5,340 nt of DNA from Angelakisella sp. (GTDB taxonomy: Bacteria > Bacillota > Clostridia > Oscillospirales > Ruminococcaceae). Under the pieces are notes generated by a model. The model was given only the letters and a program-made list of their open reading frames with translations. It searched no databases and had not been told where the DNA came from. The stretch spans positions 1 to 5,340 of the forward strand of contig JAAWGY010000201.1 in assembly GCA_022795575.1 (NCBI GenBank), in the 5' to 3' direction. Below are positions 1-5,339 of the stretch, piece by piece (the first letter of the stretch is position 1; every line of letters begins with the position of its first letter). Position numbers and translations under genes: made by a program.

Positions 1-4
1 GGGG

Positions 5-80
5 AGTTTCGCTCCTGCGGGAGCGACCAGAGACTCTGTCTCTGGACTCTGCAAGCCTTTGAAAAGGCTTGACCGAAACT
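5..80. repeat. Branched palindromic element: three hairpins enclosed by an outer stem
   Basis: Three consecutive perfect inverted repeats are visible. CGCTCC (10-15) pairs with GGAGCG (20-25) around a 4-base loop. CCAGAGAC (27-34) pairs with GTCTCTGG (38-45) around TCT. CAAGCCTTT (52-60) pairs with AAAGGCTTG (63-71). The flanks AGTTT (5-9) and AAACT (76-80) pair and would close all three into a cloverleaf-like fold, with a short T-run (80-83) after it. It lacks tRNA features such as a TTC loop, discriminator or CCA, so it is not a tRNA. I recall very similar intergenic repeats in Oscillospiraceae genomes but cannot verify this here. It may be a dispersed repeat (REP or MITE-like), an RNA element, or part of the 3' end of an upstream transcript. 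The structure is certain; the function is unknown. Confidence 0.75.
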
Positions 81-99
81 TTTGGCGCCCTTCGGGCAT

Positions 100-145
100 G
101 GCGGCGGGCAGGTGCTGCTGGTCCCAGCCCCGGCCCGCTGCCGCC
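100..145. repeat. GC-rich imperfect hairpin upstream of the regulator promoter
   Basis: GGCGGC (100-105) followed by GGGC (106-109) can pair with GCCC (133-136) and GCCGCC (140-145), leaving a 3-base bulge at 137-139. A shorter GCCC-TTC-GGGC hairpin lies just before it (87-97). Neither is followed by a T-run. They lie upstream of the -35 box and could be regulator binding sites, the tail of an upstream transcript, or simply GC-rich chance pairing. Confidence 0.3.
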
Positions 146-154
146 AAAGGCCGC

Positions 155-184
155 TTGCCTTTCCCCTGCCGGCTGTGCTACAAT
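155..184 (+). promoter_or_regulatory. Sigma-A-type promoter for the regulator-aminotransferase-DUF362 operon
   Basis: A -35-like TTGCCT (155-160) is followed after 18 bases by TACAAT (179-184), which is preceded by TGC, a perfect TGn extended -10. Transcription would start near base 191, giving a leader of about 25 bases that contains the AAGGAGG ribosome site. The position just upstream of the first gene and the match at both boxes make this the most convincing promoter in the window. Confidence 0.7.
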
Positions 185-201
185 GGGGGAAATATCGCAA
201 C

Positions 202-208
202 AAGGAGG
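202..208 (+). promoter_or_regulatory. Ribosome binding site that fixes the regulator start
   Basis: AAGGAGG lies 7 bases before the ATG at 216. The same reading frame is open upstream to an ATG at 69, but that start would lie inside the hairpin element, upstream of the promoter, with no ribosome site. The site therefore decides the start in favour of 216. Confidence 0.8.
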
Positions 209-215
209 CCCTTCT

Positions 216-689
216 ATGGATCAGCTCATCCAGATACTCGCCAACAACGCCCGGCTTTCCGCCGAGCAGCTGGCCGCAATGACCGGCAGCACCCCGGCCC
301 AGGTTGCCGCCAGAATCGATGCCCTCCAGGCAGAGGGGGTCATCCGGGGCTACAAGGCCGTTGTGGACTGGGAAAAAACCGACCGGGATTTCTGCACCGC
401 CCGCATCGAGCTTAAGGTCACGCCCAAAAGCGGCATGGGCTTTGACGAGATCGCCGTTACCATCGCCCAGTTTGACGAGGTGGAATCGGTAGAGCTGATG
501 AGCGGCGGCTACGACCTGGGCCTTACCGTTACCGGAAAAACCTTTAAGGATGTGGCCATGTTTGTGGCCCAGCGTCTGGCCCCCCTGGACTCGGTGGAAT
601 CCACCGCCACCCACTTTGTCCTAAAGACCTATAAACAGGGTGGCATTATGACCTGCGGCCAGGAGAAGGACGAAAGGGAGGGCGCCTGA
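216..689 (+). CDS. Lrp/AsnC-family transcriptional regulator, AlaR (YugG)-like
   Basis: A 157-residue DNA-binding regulator of the feast/famine family. Residues 1-45 form an N-terminal helix-turn-helix ending in the usual GVIRGY hinge (41-46). Residues 60-140 form the RAM ligand-binding domain, with VTPKSGMGFDE (68-78), the conserved SGGYDL turn (96-101) and THFVLKTYK (132-140). The VTPK..GFDE and STxTHFxLKxYK signatures resemble B. subtilis AlaR, the Lrp-type regulator of the alanine transaminase gene alaT; I make this comparison from memory. The protein normally acts as a dimer or octamer that senses an amino acid. The last 15 residues are a charged tail beyond the RAM fold. The stop overlaps the next ATG by one base (TGATG), so it is co-translated with the aminotransferase it probably controls. 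The specific effector is inferred. Confidence 0.93.
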   Translation: MDQLIQILANNARLSAEQLAAMTGSTPAQVAARIDALQAEGVIRGYKAVVDWEKTDRDFCTARIELKVTPKSGMGFDEIAVTIAQFDEVESVELMSGGYDLGLTVTGKTFKDVAMFVAQRLAPLDSVESTATHFVLKTYKQGGIMTCGQEKDEREGA

Positions 690-1852
690 TGGATTACAGC
701 ACCGTCCTTTCCCGCTGCGCCCGGGAGCTGCGCCCCTCCGGCATCCGTAAGTTTTTTGATTTGGCCGCCACCATGGAGGGGGTGATCTCCCTGGGGGTGG
801 GGGAGCCGGACTTTAAGACACCCTACTCCATCCGCCGGGCCGGCATCGAATCGCTGGAAAAGGGCCGCACCTGGTACACCGCCAACGCCGGCCTGGTGGA
901 GCTCCGCCGCCAGATCGCCGCCTATCTGGCCCGCCGCTTCGGCCTCTCCTATACCGAAAAGGAGGTGCTGGTGACGGTGGGCGGCAGCGAGGCCATCGAC
1001 CTGTGCATCCGGGCCTGCCTGGACCCCGGGGACGAGGTGCTGATCCCGGAGCCCTGCTTTGTCTGCTACGACCCCATCACCCGGATGGCAGGCGGGGTGC
1101 CGGTGCCCATCGTCACCCGGCCGGAGGAGGGCTTCCGCCTCACCCCGGAGGCCCTGGAAGCCGCCATCACCCCCCGGACAAAGGTACTGGTGCTCCCTTA
1201 CCCCAACAACCCCACCGGCGCCATCATGAAGCAGGAGCATCTGGAGGCCATCGCCCAGGTGCTGTGCCAGCGGGATATCATCGTCCTTTCCGACGAGATC
1301 TACGCCGAGCTCACCTTTGAAGGCAAGCACGTCTCCATCGCCTCGCTGCCGGGTATGGCGGAGCGGACGGTGGTGGTCAACGGCTTTTCCAAGGCCTACG
1401 CCATGACCGGCTGGCGGCTGGGCTACGCCGCCGGGCCCCAGGAGGTCATCCGGGTGATGACCAAGCTGCACCAGTTCGCCATCATGTGCGCCCCCACCAC
1501 CAGCCAGTACGCCGCCATCGAGGCCATGAAGAGCTGCGACGATGAGATTGAGCGGATGGCGGTACAGTTCGGGATGCGCCGGGGGCTGATGGTGGGGAGC
1601 CTCAACCGTATGGGCCTCACCTGTGCCGACCCCCTGGGGGCCTTTTACGTCTTCCCCTCCATCCGGGCCACCGGCCTATCCTCCCAGGAGTTCTGCGAAA
1701 GGCTGCTGCGGGAGCAGAGGGTGGCGGTCGTCCCCGGCGATGCCTTTGGCCAAAGCGGGGAGGGCCACGTGCGCATCTCCTACTCCTACAGCGTGGACCA
1801 CCTCATCGAAGCGCTGCGCCGGATAGAAATCTTTGTGGAGGGACTGAAATGA
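689..1852 (+). CDS. Class I/II PLP-dependent aminotransferase, AlaT/AspAT-like
   Basis: A 387-residue fold-type I aminotransferase, full length for the I-gamma group of aspartate/alanine transaminases. It moves an amino group between an amino acid and a 2-oxo acid in the cytoplasm. Visible elements are GVGEPDF (36-42), the cofactor phosphate-binding GGS (98-100), PNNPTGA (172-178) with the cofactor-contacting Asn174, SDEIYAEL (201-208) with Asp202 for the pyridine nitrogen and Tyr205, the Schiff-base Lys235 in NGFSKAYAMTGWRLGY, and the substrate carboxylate-binding Arg362 in GHVRISYS. All key residues are present. GGGAGG (676-681) lies 7 bases before the ATG. It is flanked by an AlaR-like regulator and a DUF362 gene, both overlapping. 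By analogy with B. subtilis YugG/YugH the substrate could be alanine-pyruvate; aspartate or aromatic amino acids cannot be excluded from sequence. Confidence 0.95.
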   Translation: MDYSTVLSRCARELRPSGIRKFFDLAATMEGVISLGVGEPDFKTPYSIRRAGIESLEKGRTWYTANAGLVELRRQIAAYLARRFGLSYTEKEVLVTVGGSEAIDLCIRACLDPGDEVLIPEPCFVCYDPITRMAGGVPVPIVTRPEEGFRLTPEALEAAITPRTKVLVLPYPNNPTGAIMKQEHLEAIAQVLCQRDIIVLSDEIYAELTFEGKHVSIASLPGMAERTVVVNGFSKAYAMTGWRLGYAAGPQEVIRVMTKLHQFAIMCAPTTSQYAAIEAMKSCDDEIERMAVQFGMRRGLMVGSLNRMGLTCADPLGAFYVFPSIRATGLSSQEFCERLLREQRVAVVPGDAFGQSGEGHVRISYSYSVDHLIEALRRIEIFVEGLK

Positions 1853-2955
1853 GCCTGATTTCGGTACAAAAAACCCCCGGCTACAATCCGGCCCTGCTCC
1901 GGCAGGCGGTGGACGCCCATTTTGCCGCCCTAAGGGTGGAGGAGGACCTCTTCCCCGGGATGCGGGTGCTGCTCAAGCCAAACCTGCTGGCCGGCCGCAA
2001 GCCGGAGCAGGCAGTCACCACCCACCCCGCCCTGATCCAGGCGGTGGCCGACTGGCTCCGGGAGCGGGGGGTGGAGGAGATCACCCTGGCGGACAGCCCC
2101 GGGGGCCCCTACAACGAGGCGCTGCTGCGGAGCGTCTACCGGGCCAGCGGCATGGACGGCCTGCGCGGGGTGACGCTGAACCTTTCGGCCGGCTACGCCC
2201 CGGCGGAGCAGCCGGAGGGCAAGGTCTGCCGGCGCTTTGACCTTATCGATCCGGTGCGCCAGGCGGATTACATCATCAACCTTCCCAAGGTAAAGACCCA
2301 CGGGATGACAATGGTTTCGCTGGGGATCAAAAACCTTTTTGGAACGGTGCCGGGGCTGGGCAAGCCGGCGCTCCACTGCCGGTACCCGGGGTGGGATGTT
2401 TTTGCCGGGATGCTGCTGGATCTTTCCGCCCTGGTGGCGCCGGCGGTAACGCTGGTGGACGGGGTTTTGGCCATGGAGGGGGATGGGCCCGGCGGGGGGG
2501 ATCCCAGGGAGCTGGGGTACACCTTTGCCAGCCGGGAGCTTTACACGTTGGACTGGTTTTTAGCTGGTTCGGTGATGGGGCTGCGTCCGGAGGAGATACC
2601 GATGCTACGTCAGGCCCGGGAGCGGGGGTGGGTGGAGCTGGCTCCCCGCATTACTGGGGATGCCATAGGGGAGATACCGCCCTTTGTGCGGCCGCGGACG
2701 CAGAGCGCGGATTTTGCCGACCGGCTGCCCGGGGTGCTGCGGGGGCCGGCGAAGGCGCTGCTGGGGAGGGTTTTCCGGCCCAAGCCCAGGGTGCTGGCGG
2801 CGAAGTGCGTAGGGTGTGGCCGCTGTGCGGAGAGCTGCCCCCAGCAGATTATTACCATCCGGGAGGGCAAGGCGCGGATTGATTTGGGGCGTTGTATTTC
2901 CTGCTTTTGCTGCCAGGAGATGTGCCCGGTAAAGGCCATTGAGGGAAAGCGGTAG
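1849..2955 (+). CDS. DUF362 protein with C-terminal 2x[4Fe-4S] ferredoxin domain
   Basis: A 368-residue, probably cytoplasmic iron-sulfur protein of unknown reaction. Residues 1-265 carry the DUF362 core: LLKPNLL (41-47), LADSPGGPYNE (80-90), INLPKVKTHG (143-152), LGIKNLFGTVPG (158-169) and DGVLAMEGDGPGGGDPRELG (204-223). The C-terminus has two complete CxxCxxCxxxCP motifs: Cys320, 323, 326, 330 and Cys349, 352, 355, 359, enough for two [4Fe-4S] clusters, plus one extra Cys354. Residues 270-315 form a proline- and arginine-rich linker. No signal peptide or membrane segment is seen. The ATG overlaps the aminotransferase stop (ATGA), with GGAGGG 6 bases before it, so translation is coupled. A redox or electron-transfer role linked to the aminotransferase pathway is inferred only; the DUF362 family has no assigned activity that I know of. 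Confidence 0.92.
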   Translation: MSLISVQKTPGYNPALLRQAVDAHFAALRVEEDLFPGMRVLLKPNLLAGRKPEQAVTTHPALIQAVADWLRERGVEEITLADSPGGPYNEALLRSVYRASGMDGLRGVTLNLSAGYAPAEQPEGKVCRRFDLIDPVRQADYIINLPKVKTHGMTMVSLGIKNLFGTVPGLGKPALHCRYPGWDVFAGMLLDLSALVAPAVTLVDGVLAMEGDGPGGGDPRELGYTFASRELYTLDWFLAGSVMGLRPEEIPMLRQARERGWVELAPRITGDAIGEIPPFVRPRTQSADFADRLPGVLRGPAKALLGRVFRPKPRVLAAKCVGCGRCAESCPQQIITIREGKARIDLGRCISCFCCQEMCPVKAIEGKR

Positions 2956-3027
2956 CGCCAATGATGCGAACCCACCTGTCCCACAGGCTGCCGCCCGGTC
3001 TTTACCCCCTGCACCTCCCTACCGCTT
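2947..3027. other. Convergent gene-end region with matching inverted 9-mers
   Basis: The 63 bases between the two stop codons (2956-3018) contain one small hairpin, CCTGT-CCC-ACAGG (2975-2987), with no T-run on either side, so no convincing rho-independent terminator is present. The two genes end in the same nine bases read on their own strands: AAGCGGTAG at 2947-2955 and its complement CTACCGCTT at 3019-3027, encoding Lys-Arg-stop in both. As an inverted repeat these could pair across the gap in read-through RNA, but the shared ending may be chance. Confidence 0.4.
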
Positions 3028-3849
3028 CTCCAGCGCCGCCCGGTACAGCTCCCCCTTCCGATAGCCGGAATCCGCCGCCACATTCTTGGCCGCGTCGGAA
3101 AGAGACACCCCGCACCCAGCCATCTGAACCACCAGCTCCACCGCCTCCCCAAAGGTAAGGGAAGGCCCCTTCTCCTCCGGAGCCCCCTCCACAATAAGAA
3201 CATACTCCCCCTTTGGCTCCCGCTCCCGGTATAACTCAACAGCCTGCGCCAGCGTCGTGCGCATATACTCCTCGTATATCTTTGTAATCTCACGACAAAG
3301 CGTAATCCGTCGTTCCCCCCCAAAAGCCTCCGCCATATCGGAAAGCGTGCCCCGGAGCTTATGGGGCGCCTCGTAGAAGATAAGGGTGCGGGAATCCCCC
3401 CGTACCTGCGCCAGCCGCTCCCGACGGCTGGAGGGCTTCACCGAAAGGAACCCCTCAAAGGCAAAGCGCCCCGTTGGCAGCCCGGAAGCCGCCAGCGCGG
3501 AAAGCGCCGCCGTGGGCCCGGGAACCACCCGTACCGGAACCCCCGCGTCGTGGCAAAGGGCAACCAGCTCCTCCCCCGGATCGCTGATGCACGGCATCCC
3601 CGCGTCGGTAATCACCGCGCAGCTCTCCCCCGCCTGGATCCGCCGGAGAATCTGCTCCCCCCGCTCCCGGATGTTGTGCTGGTAGTAGCTGATCATCGGC
3701 TTCTTGATGCCGAAGTGGTTCAGCAGCTTCATCGAAACCCGGGTGTCCTCGGCGGCGATAAAGTCCACCTGTCCCAATACCTCCAGGGCCCGGGGGCCGA
3801 TGTCCCCTAAGTTGCCAATAGGGGTACCTATAATGTATAAAGTTGACAT
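3019..3849 (-). CDS. rsmI: 16S rRNA (cytidine(1402)-2'-O)-methyltransferase RsmI
   Basis: A 276-residue SAM-dependent methyltransferase that 2'-O-methylates C1402 in the decoding centre of 16S rRNA. It has the tetrapyrrole-methylase fold and the full family signature: GTPIGNLGDI (8-17), AAEDTR (32-37), SYYQHN (54-59), ITDAGMPCISDPG (80-92), the PGPTAALSALAASGL loop (110-124), FEGFL (131-135), YEAPHKL (159-165), LCREITK (184-190) and GEYVLIVEG (214-222). The length fits the family. The frame stays open upstream to 4020, but the ATG at 3849 starts exactly where the family starts and has GGAGGGG just before it. It lies 28 bases after the GNAT gene on the same strand and is part of the Firmicutes trmN6-rsmI neighbourhood. 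It could be co-transcribed or use its own promoter in the AT-rich tract at 3868-3891, where I see no good -35 box. Confidence 0.97.
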   Translation of the reverse strand: MSTLYIIGTPIGNLGDIGPRALEVLGQVDFIAAEDTRVSMKLLNHFGIKKPMISYYQHNIRERGEQILRRIQAGESCAVITDAGMPCISDPGEELVALCHDAGVPVRVVPGPTAALSALAASGLPTGRFAFEGFLSVKPSSRRERLAQVRGDSRTLIFYEAPHKLRGTLSDMAEAFGGERRITLCREITKIYEEYMRTTLAQAVELYREREPKGEYVLIVEGAPEEKGPSLTFGEAVELVVQMAGCGVSLSDAAKNVAADSGYRKGELYRAALEKR

Positions 3850-3877
3850 AACGCCCCTCCGCTTCGCAATATTTACG

Positions 3878-4483
3878 TTATAATATACAATGGGTATTTG
3901 CTTCCCGGTTGGTCTCTGCCAGGATGCCCGCCACCTGGCCGGGGGCAAGGCTGGCAAAGGGACAAAGGGGGGCAGGAGCATCCTCCTTTGCCCCCAAGGG
4001 GAGGCAGCACCAAAGGACATCCAGCCATCGGCCCTGCTTGTAGCCGGCCTGGGGGAAGATTGCCAGCTCCCGGAAGCCCAGCTTGCGGTGGAAGGCTTCG
4101 CTGGCGGGGTTGGGATGGGTGATGCAGCCGTAAAAGCTGCGGATGCCCTGGAGCGCCACTAATTTCAGGAGACAGCGGTAAAGGGGGGCGGCAAGGCCGG
4201 TGCCCTGGGCCTCCGGGCAGAGGTAGATGGAGCCCTCGGCGCCCCACTGGTAGGCCGCCCGGCTGTGGTAGGGGCTGGCGTAGGCGTAGCCTAAAACGGA
4301 ACCGGCGTCGTCCTGGGCCAGCAGCCAGGGGAATCGGGGGAGCGTCTCCTCTACCCGGCGGCGGAACTCCGGGAGGGTGGGGACCTCGTATTCAAAGGTG
4401 ATGACCGTCTCCCGGACATAGGGGGCGTAAACCGCCAGCATGGCGGCGGCGTCCTCGGGGGTGGCAAGGCGGATGGTGATCAT
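3878..4483 (-). CDS. GNAT N-acetyltransferase, phosphinothricin/methionine sulfoximine (PAT/MddA)-like
   Basis: A 201-residue acetyl-CoA-dependent N-acetyltransferase. Recognised elements are IRLATPED (4-11), TFEYEVPTLPEF (29-40), WLLAQDDAGSVLGYAYASPY (53-72), the W80-to-Y87 strand with Glu83 and SIYL, the acetyl-CoA loop Q93-x-x-G96-x-A98 (the Q/R-x-x-G-x-G/A motif), HPNPASEAFHRKLGF (123-137), and GYKQGRWLDVLW (147-158). These match the PAT, Bar and YncA/MddA group, whose members acetylate phosphinothricin, methionine sulfoximine or methionine sulfone; the true substrate here is unknown. The family core ends at LPL (161-163). The following 38 residues are not recognisable and lie over a terminator-like hairpin. 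The ATG overlaps the methyltransferase stop by 4 bases (ATGA), and AAAGGAGG lies 10 bases before it, supporting this start over in-frame upstream ones. Confidence 0.9.
   Translation of the reverse strand: MITIRLATPEDAAAMLAVYAPYVRETVITFEYEVPTLPEFRRRVEETLPRFPWLLAQDDAGSVLGYAYASPYHSRAAYQWGAEGSIYLCPEAQGTGLAAPLYRCLLKLVALQGIRSFYGCITHPNPASEAFHRKLGFRELAIFPQAGYKQGRWLDVLWCCLPLGAKEDAPAPLCPFASLAPGQVAGILAETNREANTHCIL
3968..3995 (-). terminator. Terminator-like GC hairpin inside the GNAT tail
   Basis: Bases 3968-3974 (GGGGGCA on the plus strand) pair with TGCCCCC (3989-3995). An inner GGAG (3975-3978) pairs with CTCC (3983-3986), leaving a 2-base bulge. On the minus strand the hairpin is followed by CTTTGT rather than a strong T-run, so termination would be weak at best. 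It starts exactly at the codons for the last conserved residues of the GNAT domain, where a terminator would lie if the gene once stopped there. Confidence 0.4.
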
Positions 4484-5211
4484 GGGGCGGGGGCCTCCTT
4501 TCCGTAGATTGTCAGCACCTCGGGGGAAAATCCCCCTTGGGGGTTCTCCATCAGCAGGGGGGCCTCCACCTGGAGGGAAGGGCGTCCCCCCTTGCGGCCC
4601 TCTAACAGGAAGAGCCAGGGCGGCGTGCCGGCCAGCTTTTGGACAAGGCGGAGGCGCTTGGGCTCCAGGCCGGCGGCGCGGAGCGCTTCCATGGCGTCGG
4701 CAAGGCGCTGGGGGCGCCCGCAGAGGCAAAAGCGTCCCCCAAAGCGGAGCAGCCTGGCAGCGGCGGCGGCAATGGCCGGGAGGTCGCAGGCGACCTCGTG
4801 GCGGGCGGCAAGGCGGTGGGGGGATTGGGCGGGCGCCCCGGTGCCGGGGGCGTTGTAGGGCGGGTTGCAGGTGACAAGGTCCAGGGAGGCGGTGGGGATA
4901 TCCCCGGGGCCCAGCTCCCGCAGGTCCCGGCAGATGGGGAGGAGCCGCCCCTCCAGGGCGTTTTCCCGGACGGTGCGCTCCAGCAGGGCGATGGGCTGGG
5001 GCAGCAGCTCCACGGCGTAGGCGGCAGCGGGGGCGGCCTCCCGGCGGAGCCAAAGGACAGGGATAATGCCGCAGCCGGAGCAGAGGTCGCAGGCCCGGTC
5101 CCCCCGATGGGGGGCGGAAAAGTGGGCAAGGAGAAAGGCGTCGGTGCCAAAGCGGTGCTCCCGGCTGATCCAGAGCCGCAGCGGGCCGATCTGTTCAAGG
5201 GTAGGGTCCAT
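4480..5211 (-). CDS. trmN6: TrmN6-type tRNA1(Val) (adenine(37)-N6)-methyltransferase (YabB/YfiC family)
   Basis: A 243-residue class I SAM-dependent methyltransferase. The N-terminal FGTDAFLLAHF (21-31) is the family hallmark. SAM-binding motif I reads CDLCSGCGIIPV (41-52), the acidic residue ending strand 2 is Glu68, and the catalytic NPPY (116-119) is the signature of adenine/glutamine N-methyltransferases. The C-terminus ends with the usual LTIYG (233-237). The family includes E. coli YfiC/TrmN6, which methylates A37 of tRNA1(Val), and B. subtilis YabB; a substrate other than tRNA1(Val) is possible. An in-frame ATG exists at 5268, but GGAGGG (5218-5223) lies 6 bases before the ATG at 5211, and the protein from there aligns with the family start. 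It is the first gene of a minus-strand cluster and overlaps the GNAT gene by 4 bases. Confidence 0.88.
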   Translation of the reverse strand: MDPTLEQIGPLRLWISREHRFGTDAFLLAHFSAPHRGDRACDLCSGCGIIPVLWLRREAAPAAAYAVELLPQPIALLERTVRENALEGRLLPICRDLRELGPGDIPTASLDLVTCNPPYNAPGTGAPAQSPHRLAARHEVACDLPAIAAAAARLLRFGGRFCLCGRPQRLADAMEALRAAGLEPKRLRLVQKLAGTPPWLFLLEGRKGGRPSLQVEAPLLMENPQGGFSPEVLTIYGKEAPAP

Positions 5212-5217
5212 GGCGAT

Positions 5218-5223
5218 CCCTCC
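5218..5223 (-). promoter_or_regulatory. Ribosome binding site that fixes the trmN6 start
   Basis: GGAGGG on the minus strand lies 6 bases before the ATG at 5211. The longer in-frame start at 5268 has no such site and lies upstream of the putative -10 box, so it would not be in the transcript. Confidence 0.75.
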
Positions 5224-5239
5224 GGTAAAAGATGGATGA

Positions 5240-5248
5240 TATATAGCA
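5240..5248 (-). promoter_or_regulatory. Putative extended -10 promoter for the trmN6-GNAT-rsmI cluster
   Basis: On the minus strand TGC is followed by TATATA, an extended -10 resembling the TGCTACAAT used by the plus-strand operon. No good -35 hexamer is seen 16-18 bases upstream. The start of transcription would lie near 5233, giving a leader of about 20 bases with the GGAGGG site. Local AT-richness in GC-rich DNA supports the call, but it remains tentative. Confidence 0.4.
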
Positions 5249-5252
5249 ATCA

Positions 5253-5339
5253 TCAGAATTGGCGGCATACAGCTGGGCGAGGAGCTTTTTCAGCTGCCGA
5301 AGCCCCAAAAACGCAGGAAGCCTTGATGGCTTTCAAGTT
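5253..5339 (-). other. Open reading frame running off the right edge; possible 3' end of an unknown gene
   Basis: The minus strand is open for 28 codons from the window edge to a TGA at 5253-5255, reading NLKAIKASCVFGASAAEKAP followed by RPAVCRQF. It would end 41 bases before the trmN6 start. I do not recognise a protein family. The frame is too short to exclude chance, and it overlaps a hairpin at 5316-5334, so it could equally be translated intergenic repeat. Confidence 0.2.
5316..5334. repeat. Hairpin at the right edge
   Basis: GGAAGCC (5316-5322) pairs with GGCTTTC (5328-5334) around a TTGAT loop, seven pairs including one G-T. It is followed by AAGTTT at the window end. The core AAGCC...GGCTT is shared with the third hairpin of the left-edge element (CAAGCC...GGCTTG), so it may be a diverged or partial copy cut by the window boundary. 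Confidence 0.4.

Noticed and set aside
5..80. Three hairpins in an outer stem as a possible tRNA gene
   Set aside because: Arm lengths and loops do not fit: the loops are 4, 3 and 2 bases, there is no 7-base anticodon loop, no TTCGA loop and no CCA or discriminator in place.
69..215. N-terminal extension of the regulator to an ATG at 69
   Set aside because: The extension is arginine-, alanine- and proline-rich without family similarity, starts inside the repeat element, lies upstream of the promoter and lacks a ribosome site.
629..1471. 280-codon minus-strand frame opposite the aminotransferase
   Set aside because: It is a shadow of GC-rich coding sequence: composition is histidine-, glycine- and proline-rich, no domain is recognisable, and the plus strand encodes an intact enzyme.
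2975..2987. Rho-independent terminator for the DUF362 operon
   Set aside because: The stem has only five pairs and no T-run follows in either direction.
3868..3891. A separate promoter for rsmI in the AT-rich tract
   Set aside because: TATTAT and TATAAC occur on the minus strand as -10 candidates, but no TTGACA-like hexamer lies 16-18 bases upstream. The plus-strand TATAAT here faces into antisense DNA. It remains possible but unsupported.
3850..4020. Longer RsmI starting at 4020
   Set aside because: The extra 57 residues overlap the GNAT gene in another frame and do not resemble RsmI; the ATG at 3849 has the ribosome site and begins at the conserved N-terminus.
4484..5053. 391-residue minus-strand frame as an N-terminal extension of the GNAT protein
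   Set aside because: The first 190 residues are a proline- and arginine-rich shadow of trmN6. The GNAT domain begins at the ATG at 4483, which has its own ribosome site.
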